Counted from the stretch's first letter, positions 8,367-17,176 are shown. The stretch: 64,000 nt of DNA from Streptomyces sp. WM4235 (GCF_001279725.1 NZ_LGDE01000304.1:1-64000), one strand, 5' to 3'. The notes: a model not told the origin generated them from the letters alone. Numbers and translations: made by a program.

Positions 8367-8791
8367 GGGGTGGTCGAGGGCGCGCAGGTGCCGCCGGCAA
8401 GTTCCCGGCGCCCGGAGACGATCCGCCGGGCACGGCGCGGCCGGCTCGTTCGTGTCGGCGGATCGCGCGCCGACGTCGCAGGACGGCCCGCGATCGATCG
8501 GCGAGGGCGTTGCGGACGGGTCGGGCCGGCCGAATCGGCTGCCGCCGGGACGAACGGACGCCGATGCGCCGATTGTCCCGTTCCCCGCGACAGGCCCGCG
8601 CGGAACGGGTCCGGGGGTGGTTCGGAGGGCGGGGCGGGTCGGCGGTCCCCCTCCATACGGCCCCCGACTGGTTCAGTGGCCCCTCCACGCGGCCCCCCAC
8701 CCCGGGAATCCCCGGAGTGGCCCGCTCCCTGGGCCACCCCTGGATCCGAAACCCCGGTGCGCCCGCAGCGTCCCCCGCCTAGGCTGACGCG
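8367..8791. other. Non-coding stretch, no gene recognised
   Basis: About 425 bp between the divergent crystallin-like gene and the DUF6204 gene. Open frames exist on both strands, but none has a sensible start, ribosome site or Streptomyces-like codon pattern. At its right end TAGGCT lies 6 bp before the DUF6204 ATG, a leaderless promoter -10 candidate. Confidence 0.5.
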
Positions 8792-9154
8792 ATGACCACC
8801 CGAACCTTCCGCATCACCGTCCGCGGCTCCTTCGTCCGGCTCACCGACGAGCAGCGCGCGGCGCTGCTTGCCGCCGCCCCGGAGCACGACCTGCTGCGCG
8901 CGGGCTTCACCCCCGAGGGACACCTCACCTACGAGATCACGGCGCGGGACTCCTACACGTTCCGCTTCCTGGAGTCGGGCGACGCCGAAGAGGACATCGT
9001 GGACGCGACCGCACGCGCCGAGCTGGCCGCCGAGGCCTGGCTGTCCGAGCGCGGATACGCCTTCAAGCACTTCAGGACCCACGCCCAGGACATGACCCTG
9101 GCTCCCTTGAGCAAGCGGCAGCGTCAGGCGGCCGCCGCCACGAACACCGACTGA
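8792..9154 (+). CDS. DUF6204 family protein
   Basis: A 120-aa cytoplasmic protein matching the DUF6204 family: the N-terminal Thr-Arg-Thr-Phe-Arg-Ile-Thr-Val-Arg-Gly strand, a central Thr-Pro-Glu-Gly-His-Leu-Thr-Tyr segment, and an alpha-helical second half. No catalytic residues stand out. TAGGCT lies 6 bp before the ATG and there is no ribosome site, so translation is probably leaderless. It stands alone between a non-coding stretch and the FAD monooxygenase gene. Function unknown. Confidence 0.85.
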   Translation: MTTRTFRITVRGSFVRLTDEQRAALLAAAPEHDLLRAGFTPEGHLTYEITARDSYTFRFLESGDAEEDIVDATARAELAAEAWLSERGYAFKHFRTHAQDMTLAPLSKRQRQAAAATNTD

Positions 9155-9289
9155 CGGGCGGGCGCACCCCCCGTGCGGGCCCGGGGTTCGCTCACGGTAC
9201 GGGCCCCGGGAGCGGTGGCCGGGGTCCGACCGTCGGGCCACCATGGAGGGGACCTGCTTCCTTACGGGGACTCGGCCGGGGAGTGACCA

Positions 9290-10924
9290 GTGGCACACAA
9301 CGACGGACACACGGACGTACTGGTCGTGGGCGCGGGCCCGGTGGGTCTGACCGCGGCCGCGGAGCTGCGGCGGCGCGGGGTGGGGTGCCGTCTCGTGGAC
9401 CGGCTCCCGGCGAGGCTGCCGTACGCGAAGGCGGTCGGCATCCAGCCCCGCACCCTGGAACTCTGGGACCGGGCGGGCCTCGTCCGCGCCGTGCTGGAGG
9501 CGGCCGTCCCGATGCGCGGGCAGCTCACGTACGTCAACGGCGTCGAGCAGCCACGCCTCGACCTGAAGCTGCCGCCCGAGGTGCCGTACGGGTTCGCCGC
9601 GCTCCCCCAGAACGAGACCGAGCGGATCCTCGAGGAGTTCCTGAACCGGTTCGGGACCGGCATCGAGCGGAACAAGGAGCTGGTGTCGTTCACCCGGGAC
9701 GCCGACGGGGTCACCAGTCGACTGGTGGACGTCGTGACCGGCGCCGAGGAGGAGGTCCGCTCCCGGTTCCTGGTGGGCTGCGACGGGGCGCACAGCGTCG
9801 TCCGCAAGGGGCTCGGGCTCGGCTTCGCGGGTGGCGCGTTCCCCGAGGAGTACATGTTGGCCGACGTCGAGGTCGACTGGGACCTTCCCCGCGGCTACGG
9901 GGTGCGGGCCATGCACCGTGCCGACGGGGGCGCCGTGGACGACGTACTGGTGTGCATCCCGCTTCCCGGGGTCCGCCGCTACCGCGTCTCGATGTCGGTG
10001 CCGGCCGAGCTCTCGTCCGCGGCCGGGCAGACCGGCGACGGGATCGCGCACGGGCTGGAGGGCGGCCGGGCGCCGGAACTCTCCCACATCCAGGCGGTGT
10101 TGGACCGCATGTCGCCGCAGCCGACCGTGGCGTCGACCATGCGGTGGTCCTCGGTGTTCCGCATCAGTCACCGGATCGTCGACCGATACTCCGACGGGCG
10201 GGTCTTCGTCGCCGGCGACGCCGCGCACATCCATCCGCCGACCGGCGCGCAGGGCATGAACACCGGCATCCAGGACGCGTGGAACCTGGCGTGGAAACTC
10301 GCCCTGGCCGTCGGGGGCGCCGCCCCTCCGCTGCTGTTGGACAGCTACGACGCGGAGCGGCGGCCGGTGGGCACGGAGGTCGTCGACCGTACCGTGCGGC
10401 ACGCCGCCGAGGGTGTGCAGGCCGATCCGGGCGACCCGGCGACGGTGATGATGCGCCAGGCCCAGCTGCTCGTCGACTACCGCGGCAGCCCCATCGTGGG
10501 ACGAACGGAGCGCGACGGGACGGCCGGCCCGCAGCCGGGCGACCGGGCACCGGACTGCGGCGGCCTCACCTCGGCCATCGCCGCCTACCCGCTGCGGCTG
10601 TACGACCTGCTGAGGGACCGGGACCACGTGTGCGTCCTGTACCTCACGGGCCCGGACACCGACGCGATGACCGAACTCGCCGCCCTCGCCGCGGACTTCC
10701 CGACAGGCCGGTCGGCTGCCTGCCCCGTGCTCGCGGACGGCGTCCCGGCCGACGACGCCCCCCTGCCGGCCTACCGCGACGACCGGGGTGAGTTCGCCCG
10801 GCTCTACGGGGCCCGCGAGTCGACGCTGTTCGTGGTGCGACCGGACGGCTACCTGGGGGACCGCATCGCCCTGCCGGCCGGGAAAGCGCTGGTCAGCCAC
10901 CTTCAGGGGATCTGGGGGAGCTGA
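9290..10924 (+). CDS. FAD-dependent aromatic monooxygenase
   Basis: A 544-aa class A flavoprotein monooxygenase of the PHBH fold. The N-terminal dinucleotide motif Gly-Ala-Gly-Pro-Val-Gly is at about residues 15-20, the Gly-Cys-Asp-Gly-Ala-His-Ser motif at about residues 163-169, and the second FAD motif Gly-Asp-Ala-Ala-His-x-His-Pro-Pro with Gly-Met-Asn-Thr-Gly at about residues 309-327. A thioredoxin-like C-terminal domain follows, as in MhpA/Rox-like hydroxylases of polyketide, rifamycin or phenolic substrates. The GTG start follows GGGGAG by 6 bp. No pathway neighbours occur, so the substrate is unknown. A perfect palindrome lies just after the stop. Confidence 0.9.
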   Translation: MAHNDGHTDVLVVGAGPVGLTAAAELRRRGVGCRLVDRLPARLPYAKAVGIQPRTLELWDRAGLVRAVLEAAVPMRGQLTYVNGVEQPRLDLKLPPEVPYGFAALPQNETERILEEFLNRFGTGIERNKELVSFTRDADGVTSRLVDVVTGAEEEVRSRFLVGCDGAHSVVRKGLGLGFAGGAFPEEYMLADVEVDWDLPRGYGVRAMHRADGGAVDDVLVCIPLPGVRRYRVSMSVPAELSSAAGQTGDGIAHGLEGGRAPELSHIQAVLDRMSPQPTVASTMRWSSVFRISHRIVDRYSDGRVFVAGDAAHIHPPTGAQGMNTGIQDAWNLAWKLALAVGGAAPPLLLDSYDAERRPVGTEVVDRTVRHAAEGVQADPGDPATVMMRQAQLLVDYRGSPIVGRTERDGTAGPQPGDRAPDCGGLTSAIAAYPLRLYDLLRDRDHVCVLYLTGPDTDAMTELAALAADFPTGRSAACPVLADGVPADDAPLPAYRDDRGEFARLYGARESTLFVVRPDGYLGDRIALPAGKALVSHLQGIWGS

Positions 10925-10930
10925 GGGTGG

Positions 10931-10944
10931 GCCTACGCGTAGGC
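10931..10944. promoter_or_regulatory. Perfect 14-bp palindrome between the monooxygenase and mepB-like genes
   Basis: GCCTACGCGTAGGC is a perfect palindrome 6 bp after the monooxygenase stop and about 75 bp upstream of the next ATG. It could be an operator for the downstream gene or a short hairpin. No T-run follows. Confidence 0.35.
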
Positions 10945-11017
10945 CTGCGCCGTGTGACCCGCCCCCGGCCGAGGCCCGTCCCGGGCCCGTGTCACCGACG
11001 GGTGCAAGGATCGGGTC

Positions 11018-11572
11018 ATGACCGCTCACCACGAAACACCCGCACAGCCCTGGGACGACCCGGCCACCGGCCCCGTGCCGGAGGGACTCGCCGCGGCGAA
11101 GTCCCTGGTCTTCGACCCGTGCGGGTTCGACTGCCCGTTGCCCGTCGCCGAGGAGGAGAGCGCGGACTACGAGGCGTACGCGCTCTGCGTGAACGGGCGC
11201 TCGGTCAGGTTCCGGGCCGCCAGGACGACACCGACCAAGGTGGGCCAGTTCGTCACCGTGTGGCAACGGTCCGAGGAGGGCCCGATCCGGCCCTTCGACA
11301 CGGGCGACGGGGTCGACCTGTTCGTCATCGACAGCCGGGACGGGGCGGACCACGGGCAGTTCGTCTTCCCGTGGTCCGTGCTCCGCGCGCGGGACGTCGT
11401 GTCCCGGGACGGCGTCGGCGGGAAGCGGGGATTTCGCGTCTATCCGCCGTGGGCGGTGCCGACCAGTCGACAGGCCGAACGCACCCGGGCATGGCAGCTG
11501 GAGCACTTCCTCGCGCTGCCCGGGGACGGGTCGGTCGACCTGGACCGGGCGCGGGCGCTCTACCACGCCTGA
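11018..11572 (+). CDS. MepB family protein
   Basis: A 184-aa protein of the MepB family, named after a gene next to the mepA efflux pump in Staphylococcus. Conserved features visible are Lys-Val-Gly-Gln-Phe-Val-Thr-Val-Trp (about residues 75-83), Pro-Ile-Arg-Pro-Phe-Asp, Gly-Gln-Phe-Val-Phe-Pro, and the Gly-Lys-Arg-Gly-Phe-Arg-Val-Tyr-Pro-Pro-Trp block near residue 135. Despite the name, no efflux or drug function follows. The ribosome site AAGGA is 7 bp before the ATG. Biochemical activity unknown. Confidence 0.85.
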   Translation: MTAHHETPAQPWDDPATGPVPEGLAAAKSLVFDPCGFDCPLPVAEEESADYEAYALCVNGRSVRFRAARTTPTKVGQFVTVWQRSEEGPIRPFDTGDGVDLFVIDSRDGADHGQFVFPWSVLRARDVVSRDGVGGKRGFRVYPPWAVPTSRQAERTRAWQLEHFLALPGDGSVDLDRARALYHA

Positions 11573-11599
11573 ACGAATGCGGCACGCGCATCGGGGTCC

Positions 11600-11646
11600 T
11601 GGCGACCGGCGCCCGGGGGGCGCCGCCCGGCCGGCCGGGCGGTCGC
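11600..11646. terminator. Terminator-like hairpin after the mepB-like gene
   Basis: Outer 8-bp arms GGCGACCG/CGGTCGCC enclose further GC-rich self-complementary sequence, about 28 bp past the stop. There is no T-run. Confidence 0.5.
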
Positions 11647-11870
11647 CCGCGCCGGGGGTCGCCCCGGTCGACACGGCGGGCGGACGGCGGGACGATGGAG
11701 ACATCTCGTGAGATCACCCGGGTCGGCACCGGAGCGGTGTCGGCCGAGCGAGGGTGCGGGTCGGGGCCAGGATCCCGCTCGAAGAGGTCCGCTCGGCGGG
11801 CCCGCCTCTCCGGGCTCGGCGACACTCGGCTGCCGGGCCGCCCGTGGTCTCCTCGACGAGAGGAGAAACG

Positions 11871-12383
11871 ATGAATCGGCGTATGCGAATGGCCGTGGTC
11901 GCCCCGGTGGGGGTGTCCTTGCTGGCGTTGGGGTCGGCGGCGCTCGTGGCCGCCCCGGCGCAGGCGGCGGTGCCTTCCGCCACCTGTACCGTGACGGCCA
12001 ACACCGTCGATGGCAAGCGGGTGGACGTCAAGGGAAACGGGTTCAAACCGGCCGTCGACGTCCTCGTGTTGTCCAAGAGCGGCAACAAGCAGATCCGGAC
12101 CAACGCGGACGGCACGTTCAAGCTGATCGCCCAGAAGGGCGGCAGCTCGTTCTCCGTGAAGGAAGGGAGCAAGGGCAGGACCCCGTGCGGCACCGTCCAG
12201 CAGGCCGAACAGAAGGACACCCAAGACCAGTTCCGCAAGGGCTTCACCCAGGGCTTCGCTGCCACGAAGGACCTGTGCAAGAAGCCGAACGCGAACCAGA
12301 ACCTCCAGGCTGTCGACCCGAACTTCGAGAAGGGCTTCAACGCGGGCGTGACGGCCGCGCTGAATTCGAAGTTCTGCCAGTAG
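11871..12383 (+). CDS. Secreted protein, unknown function
   Basis: A 170-aa secreted protein. The signal peptide (about residues 1-32) has a twin positive start and an Ala-rich cleavage site. The mature part begins with a beta-rich segment resembling an Ig-like or neocarzinostatin-like fold (Asn-Gly-Phe-Lys-Pro, Ser-Gly-Asn-Lys, Asp-Gly-Thr-Phe), then a Gln/Lys-rich helical segment containing Phe-Arg-Lys-Gly-Phe, and ends in Asn-Ser-Lys-Phe-Cys-Gln. Four Cys residues occur in the mature part. The start at 11871 is set by AGGAG 5 bp upstream. The fold suggestion is weak; function unknown. Confidence 0.78.
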   Translation: MNRRMRMAVVAPVGVSLLALGSAALVAAPAQAAVPSATCTVTANTVDGKRVDVKGNGFKPAVDVLVLSKSGNKQIRTNADGTFKLIAQKGGSSFSVKEGSKGRTPCGTVQQAEQKDTQDQFRKGFTQGFAATKDLCKKPNANQNLQAVDPNFEKGFNAGVTAALNSKFCQ

Positions 12384-12527
12384 CGGCGGCAGTGCGCCCA
12401 TAGCGGAGCCCGGGGGCACCAGCGGCTCCCGCGCCCTCCCCACCGACCAACCGGGGCCCGCGTCCCGAACGGCCGGACACCATCCTCCTGCGACGCCGCC
12501 ACGGCACCGCCCCGCACGACCTGAATT

Positions 12528-12555
12528 CGCCGGGAGCGCCCTCGCGCTCCCGGCG
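12528..12555. terminator. Strong hairpin terminator upstream of the lacI-type gene
   Basis: Perfect 12-bp arms (CGCCGGGAGCGC and its complement) with a 4-nt loop CCTC. It ends transcription from the secreted-protein gene before the next promoter. Confidence 0.7.
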
Positions 12556-12616
12556 GTACGGGTTAGCCTGCTGCCCGGCGAGGCAACCGCCCGCGGTCAC
12601 GCATGAGGGAGCGTAC

Positions 12617-13663
12617 GTGCCCGAACAGCATCGCGTTCCCGTCAACCGACCGACTCTGGAGGTAGTGGCCGCGCGGGCGGGGGTGTCCAGAGCCACCGCG
12701 TCGCGCGTCGTCAACGGCGGGGACGGAGTCCGCTCGCACCTGGTGGACCGGGTCCGCAAGGCCGTCCTCGAACTGGGCTACGTCCCCAACCCGGCGGCGC
12801 GCACGCTGGTCACCCGCCGGACCGGTGCGGTGGCCGTGATCATCGCCGAACCGGAGGTCCGGATCTTCTCCGACCCCTTCTTCTCCCGCCAGGTGCGCGG
12901 GATCAGCAAGGAACTCACGGAACAGGACAAGCAGTTGGTCCTGCTCCTGGTGGAGGATCGGGGGGACTACGACCGGATCGAGCGGTACCTGGCCGGCGGG
13001 CACGTCGACGGCGCCCTGGCCTTCTCCCTGCACACCGACGACCCGCTCCCCGACATCACCCGGCGCATCGGCATGCCCACGGTCTACGGTGGGCGGCCGG
13101 GCTGGACGGCCGGATCCGGGGACCTCGGCGTCGTCTACGTCGACGCCGACAACCGCGGGGGCGCGCGGGAGGCCGTACGCCACCTGCTCTCCCAGGGTCG
13201 GCGTCACATCGCGCACATCGCGGGCCCCCTCGACCAGACGTCGGCGGCCGACCGGCTCGACGGCTATCGGGACGTACTGCGCGACGCCGACCCCGCGCTG
13301 ACCGCCGAGGGGGACTTCACCTCGGCGGGCGGGGCCCGTGCGATGCGGCAGTTGTTGGACCGCCGTCCGGCGCTCGACGCGGTGTTCGCGGCGAACGACC
13401 TCATGGCCACGGGGGCACTCGCCGTGCTGCGCGAGAACGGCCGGTCGGTGCCCGGGGACGTGGCGCTCGTGGGCTTCGACGACACCGAGTTGGTGGCGGA
13501 GGCGGCCGATCCGCCGCTCACCACGGTGCGCCAGGACGTGGAGGGAATGGGCCGGCTGATGGCCCGTCTCCTGCTCGACACCCTGAACCGGGCCGGGACG
13601 GCTCCCGAACCCCCGCGCCCGGTGATCACCCCGACCGTCCTCGTGCACCGCGCCTCGGCCTGA
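12617..13663 (+). CDS. LacI family transcriptional regulator
   Basis: A 348-aa LacI/GalR repressor. The N-terminal helix-turn-helix at about residues 12-35 shows Leu-Glu-Val-Val-Ala-Ala-Arg-Ala-Gly-Val-Ser and Thr-Ala-Ser-Arg-Val-Val-Asn, and the hinge helix has Asn-Pro-Ala-Ala-Arg. A periplasmic-binding-like sugar-sensing domain follows (about residues 68-345), with the typical Ala-Asn-Asp-Leu-Met-Ala and Gly-Phe-Asp-Asp motifs. The GTG at 12617 follows GAGGGA. No sugar utilisation or transport genes are adjacent, so the effector and regulon are unknown. Confidence 0.93.
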   Translation: MPEQHRVPVNRPTLEVVAARAGVSRATASRVVNGGDGVRSHLVDRVRKAVLELGYVPNPAARTLVTRRTGAVAVIIAEPEVRIFSDPFFSRQVRGISKELTEQDKQLVLLLVEDRGDYDRIERYLAGGHVDGALAFSLHTDDPLPDITRRIGMPTVYGGRPGWTAGSGDLGVVYVDADNRGGAREAVRHLLSQGRRHIAHIAGPLDQTSAADRLDGYRDVLRDADPALTAEGDFTSAGGARAMRQLLDRRPALDAVFAANDLMATGALAVLRENGRSVPGDVALVGFDDTELVAEAADPPLTTVRQDVEGMGRLMARLLLDTLNRAGTAPEPPRPVITPTVLVHRASA

Positions 13664-13707
13664 TCCCCCGGCGGGTCGGCAACGAAGCACCGGGGACGCG
13701 CACTTGG

Positions 13708-14577
13708 TCACCGGCCCGGAGTCGAGGGATTCTCCGGTGTCGAAGGCACCGAAGGGTTGGCGTACCCGGCGTGGGCCCGGCCCGATGCGGCGGACAGCGT
13801 CAGGGTGCCGGGGGCGGCCGGATCGCGCAGGGCCCCGTCCACTTCGCAGCGGCCCGCGCCCGCCTCGCAGTCGACCCGGAAGCGGGTGGCGGTCGGGAAG
13901 GTGAGGTCCAGCCGGCCGGAGCCGGTGCGGGCGGTCACCTGCTCCGGCGGGGTCAGGAAGGCGGCCGTGGCGCGGCCGGAGCCCACCCGGAACTCGGCCT
14001 GGGGGGAGGTGAGGACGCCGGCGTCCAGTTGCCCGGATCCGACGCGGGCGCGCACCGGGCCGCGCAGCCCGGTGAGGTGGAGGGCGCCGGAGTCGACGTC
14101 CGCGTCGACGGCGCCGCCCAGGCCGCCGATGTCCACCCGGCCGGAGCCCGCGGTCACTTTGATCGGGATGTCGGCGGGCACGGTCACGAACAGCCGCACG
14201 GAGCAGCGCAGGCCGGGAAGGCCCGAGTCGCCGGTGCCGCCGGGACAGTGCGGGGTGAGCCGCAGCGCATCGCCGAGTCGGCTCTCCTCGATGGTGGGCC
14301 GTCGGAACGACCAGCCGAGGTCCGCCCGGTAGGAGACCTGCCGGTCCGCGCGCGGGGTGACGGTGACGTCGGAGCCGCCCGCCACGATCTCCAGCGCGGC
14401 CACCGGCCGACCGGCGCTCCCCCCGGACGCACTCCCCTGCCGCGTGTTTCCGTACGCCCACGCCTGCCAGGCGGCGGGAATCACCACGAGCACGGCGCCG
14501 AGCCACGCGGCGGCGAGCCAAGCCGTGCGGTGGCGCGCCCGCGGCGCGGCCGTCCCGGTCTCGGCGCTGCCGGTCAC
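13708..14577 (-). CDS. DUF4097-like beta-repeat protein with N-terminal membrane anchor
   Basis: A 289-aa protein. One membrane segment (about residues 19-38) is followed by a long extracytoplasmic beta-solenoid-like region with repeating Gly-Ser-Gly-Arg-x-Asp/Thr units, typical of DUF4097 putative adhesin-like proteins. These are commonly coupled to two-component systems that sense envelope stress. Its ATG overlaps the stop of the response regulator gene (ATGA at 14574-14577), so it is the third gene of a coupled kinase-regulator-DUF4097 operon and a plausible sensor accessory or output. That role is inference. Confidence 0.8.
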   Translation of the reverse strand: MTGSAETGTAAPRARHRTAWLAAAWLGAVLVVIPAAWQAWAYGNTRQGSASGGSAGRPVAALEIVAGGSDVTVTPRADRQVSYRADLGWSFRRPTIEESRLGDALRLTPHCPGGTGDSGLPGLRCSVRLFVTVPADIPIKVTAGSGRVDIGGLGGAVDADVDSGALHLTGLRGPVRARVGSGQLDAGVLTSPQAEFRVGSGRATAAFLTPPEQVTARTGSGRLDLTFPTATRFRVDCEAGAGRCEVDGALRDPAAPGTLTLSAASGRAHAGYANPSVPSTPENPSTPGR

Positions 14578-15230
14578 GACGTGCCGTCCAGGAAGCGCAG
14601 GACGGCGAGGACTCGGCGGTGGGCGCCGTCGGCCGGCGGCAGGTCGAGCTTGGCGAAGATGTTGTTGATGTGTTTGGCCACCGCGCTCTCGCTCACCACG
14701 AGTTCGGCGGCTGTCCCGGCGTTGGACTTCCCCTCCGCCATCAGGGCCAGGACGTCCCGCTCGCGGGGGGTGAGCCGCTCCAGCGGGTCCTTGCCGCCGC
14801 CGCGGCGGAGCAGGAGTTGGGCGACGACCTGCGGGTCGAGTGCCGTGCCGCCCGCCGCGACCCGGCGCAGCGCGGCGACGAACTCCTCCACATCGGCGAC
14901 GCGTTGCTTGAGGAGGTAGCCGAGGCCCGCGCCGCCCTGGGTGGTCAGCAGTTCTGCCGCGTAGCGTTCCTCGACGTACTGGGAGAGGAGCAGCACGGCG
15001 GTCTCGGGGTATCGGCGGCGGATCACGAGCGCGGCCCGGACGCCTTCGTCGGTGAAGTCGGGCGGCATCCGCACGTCGACGAGGGCGAGGTCCGGCTTGT
15101 GTTCCTCGACGGCCGCGAGCAGGGCCTCTCCGTCGTCGACCTCGGCCGCGACCTCGAATCCGGCCATGCCGAGGAGTTTGACGAGTCCTATGCGAAGAAG
15201 GACGGAGTCCTCGGCGATCACAGCACGCAC
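14574..15230 (-). CDS. NarL/LuxR-type response regulator
   Basis: A 218-aa response regulator: receiver domain residues 1-120 with acidic pair Glu7-Asp8, phosphoacceptor Asp52 and conserved Lys108, and a LuxR helix-turn-helix from about residue 150 (Leu-Thr-Pro-Arg-Glu-Arg-Asp-Val-Leu, then Val-Ala-Lys-His-Ile-Asn-Asn-Ile-Phe). The start is a GTG at 15230, placed by the receiver domain's first strand; it overlaps the end of the kinase gene by 13 bp. With the kinase and the DUF4097 gene it forms a LiaSR/VraSR-like unit. Confidence 0.92.
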   Translation of the reverse strand: MRAVIAEDSVLLRIGLVKLLGMAGFEVAAEVDDGEALLAAVEEHKPDLALVDVRMPPDFTDEGVRAALVIRRRYPETAVLLLSQYVEERYAAELLTTQGGAGLGYLLKQRVADVEEFVAALRRVAAGGTALDPQVVAQLLLRRGGGKDPLERLTPRERDVLALMAEGKSNAGTAAELVVSESAVAKHINNIFAKLDLPPADGAHRRVLAVLRFLDGTS

Positions 15231-16480
15231 GGCAGCTCCACGGTGATGACGGTCGGGCCCCCGGGAGGGCTTTCGATCATGATGGTTCCCTCGACGGACC
15301 CTATGCGTTTGCGCAGTCCGGTCAGGCCGGTCCCGCCCGCCGGGTCGGCTCCGCCCACCCCGTCGTCGGTGACGACGACGCGCAGCAGGTCTCCCCGGCG
15401 CCCGGGGATCCGGCGGATCCGCACGGAACAGTGGCCGGCACGGGCGTGCTTGGCGACGTTGGCGAGCGTCTCCGACACCACGAAGTAGGCGACGGCCTCG
15501 ATGGTCGAGCCGGGGCGCACGGCGATGTCCACCGCCAGTTCGACGGGGAGCGGGGCGCGGGCCGCGATCCCGGAGAGCGCGGCGTCGAGCCCGCGGTCCT
15601 CCAGTACGGCCGGGTGAAGGCCCCGTACCAGGTTGTTGAGTTCCTCGATGGCCTCCTTCGCCTCGCGGTGCGCCTCGTCGATGACGGCCCTGACCTCGGG
15701 CGGCAGATCGGTCAGGGTGGCGCGGGCGATGCCGAGGTTCATGGCGAGGGAAACCAGGCGCTGTTGGGCTCCGTCGTGCAGGTCCCTCTCGATGCGCCGA
15801 CGTTCGAGGTCGGCGGCGTCCAGGACACCCGCCCGGCTCTCGGCCAGGTCCTCGACCCTGCGCAGCAACTCGCCCGCCCGGCTGGGCCCGAGCAGGGCGG
15901 CGCCCGCGCGCGTGTCCAGTCGGGTGACGAGTGCCGCCCACCACGGGGCGGCGAGCAGCAGCAGGACGCCCGCGACCGTGAGGACGTCGTACGAACTCGA
16001 CCCGCCCTGCCCGAATTCCGGGTCGTCGGTGGGCAGCATCCAGGACCAGGCGTACACGGAGGCGCCTGCGAAGCCGCCGATCCAGAGGAGGACCAGCACG
16101 GCTCCCCCGAGGGCCGCGGCCGGCCCGGCCAGCAGGTGGTAGCCGTACTGGCGCCAGGTCGACTCGGAGGTCAGCCGTTCGGCGATGCCGCGCGCGGTGT
16201 GCCGGGGGTGTGTGCGGGCGACCTCCGGCACGTCCCGGTCCGCCAACGTCCGGAAGCGGCTGCGTTGGAGCCTGGTGAGGAGCGGACCGCAGGCGAGGGC
16301 GAGGAGGAGCGGGACGGTGCTGCGTGGCCACGCCCACAGGAAGACCACGCCGAGCAGGACGGGCAGGGCGGGTGGGATCGCGGCCGCGCAGAAGGCGGTG
16401 TTGCGGCGGGCCCACGCCGACCACGGTGCGTGCGCGGCGATCCAGGTGTACGTACGCCTCAACGCGCCGCGAAATGCCAT
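15218..16480 (-). CDS. NarL-type sensor histidine kinase
   Basis: A 420-aa HisKA_3 kinase. Four hydrophobic segments (about residues 27-46, 52-66, 115-145 and 167-185) make the membrane sensor part. The phosphoacceptor is His235 in the Arg-Asp-Leu-His-Asp-Gly motif. The HATPase domain has Asn341 (Glu-Thr-Leu-Ala-Asn) and Asp372 (Asp-Asp-Gly-Val-Gly-Gly). There is no large extracellular domain, as in intramembrane-sensing kinases that detect cell-envelope stress. It shares an operon with the overlapping response regulator. The signal is unknown. Confidence 0.92.
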   Translation of the reverse strand: MAFRGALRRTYTWIAAHAPWSAWARRNTAFCAAAIPPALPVLLGVVFLWAWPRSTVPLLLALACGPLLTRLQRSRFRTLADRDVPEVARTHPRHTARGIAERLTSESTWRQYGYHLLAGPAAALGGAVLVLLWIGGFAGASVYAWSWMLPTDDPEFGQGGSSSYDVLTVAGVLLLLAAPWWAALVTRLDTRAGAALLGPSRAGELLRRVEDLAESRAGVLDAADLERRRIERDLHDGAQQRLVSLAMNLGIARATLTDLPPEVRAVIDEAHREAKEAIEELNNLVRGLHPAVLEDRGLDAALSGIAARAPLPVELAVDIAVRPGSTIEAVAYFVVSETLANVAKHARAGHCSVRIRRIPGRRGDLLRVVVTDDGVGGADPAGGTGLTGLRKRIGSVEGTIMIESPPGGPTVITVELPCVL

Positions 16481-16656
16481 GCGTCGTACGTTAATCGCAT
16501 GTCAGGGGGTGTTCGACCACCCTGGTGCCCGCCCCGGGGTGTACCTGGCACCACCCCCGGTTCGGTCGTTGGAGCTACTGATCTTCCGCGCTCCGGGCAC
16601 GAGAGTCGTGGAGTGCCCGGCGGACGGACCGTCGGGTCGGAAGGAGTTCCGCACCC

Positions 16657-17103
16657 ATGGCCCTCGTCTCCCCGCAGCGCGTCGCACCCCGTCCCTCGAC
16701 CGGACGGGCGGCGGCAGGTCGGGGCCGCCGGGCCGACGTCCGCGTCCCGCGCCTTTCGACGGTGCTCTCGGGCGCCGGGCTGGCGCTGGTGCCGTGGATG
16801 GTGGTGTTGGCGAAGTCGGTGCCGCACACGACCGAGGTGTCGTACTGGTCCACCGCGTGGATCGGGCTCGACGCGATGCTGGTGGCCGGTCTGGCCGGTA
16901 CGGGTGCGCTGCTGCGCAGGGGCGACCCCCGGGTGTCGGCGGTGGCGGGGGCGACGGCCGCCCTGCTGGTGATGGACGCATGGTTCGACGTCACCACCTC
17001 GGCCGGCACGAGCGGCCAGGGGATGGCACTGGCGCTCGCCGCGGTGGCGGAACTGCCGCTGGCCGCGGTCTGCGCGGTCGTGGCGATTCGTCGGCCGGCG
17101 TGA
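16657..17103 (+). CDS. Small integral membrane protein, unknown function
   Basis: A 148-aa protein with an Arg-rich N-terminal cytoplasmic tail (about residues 1-32) and four predicted membrane segments (about residues 35-52, 66-84, 93-110 and 120-143). A conserved-looking Trp-Ser-Thr-Ala-Trp-Ile-Gly-Leu-Asp stretch and a Trp-Phe-Asp-Val motif sit in the loops. GGAAGGAG precedes the ATG by 10 bp. It is divergent from the kinase operon. A 13-bp tandem repeat follows 8 bp after its stop codon. Confidence 0.78.
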   Translation: MALVSPQRVAPRPSTGRAAAGRGRRADVRVPRLSTVLSGAGLALVPWMVVLAKSVPHTTEVSYWSTAWIGLDAMLVAGLAGTGALLRRGDPRVSAVAGATAALLVMDAWFDVTTSAGTSGQGMALALAAVAELPLAAVCAVVAIRRPA

Positions 17104-17111
17104 GCGGGGGG

Positions 17112-17169
17112 CGTGAGTGAGGGGCGTGAGTGAGGGGCGTGAGTGAGGGGCGTGAGTGAGGGGCGTGAG
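17112..17169. repeat. 13-bp tandem repeat, four copies plus a partial
   Basis: The unit CGTGAGTGAGGGG is repeated perfectly four times (17112-17163), followed by a partial copy CGTGAG. It lies between the stop of the membrane-protein gene and a strong terminator hairpin, so it is transcribed but untranslated. Confidence 0.9.
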
Positions 17170-17176
17170 CGCACAC

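Noticed and set aside
8276..11704. Open frame of 1142 codons on the minus strand
   Set aside because: It lies antisense to DUF6204, the FAD monooxygenase and the mepB-like gene. Its composition is a shadow of GC-biased codons and it matches no family.
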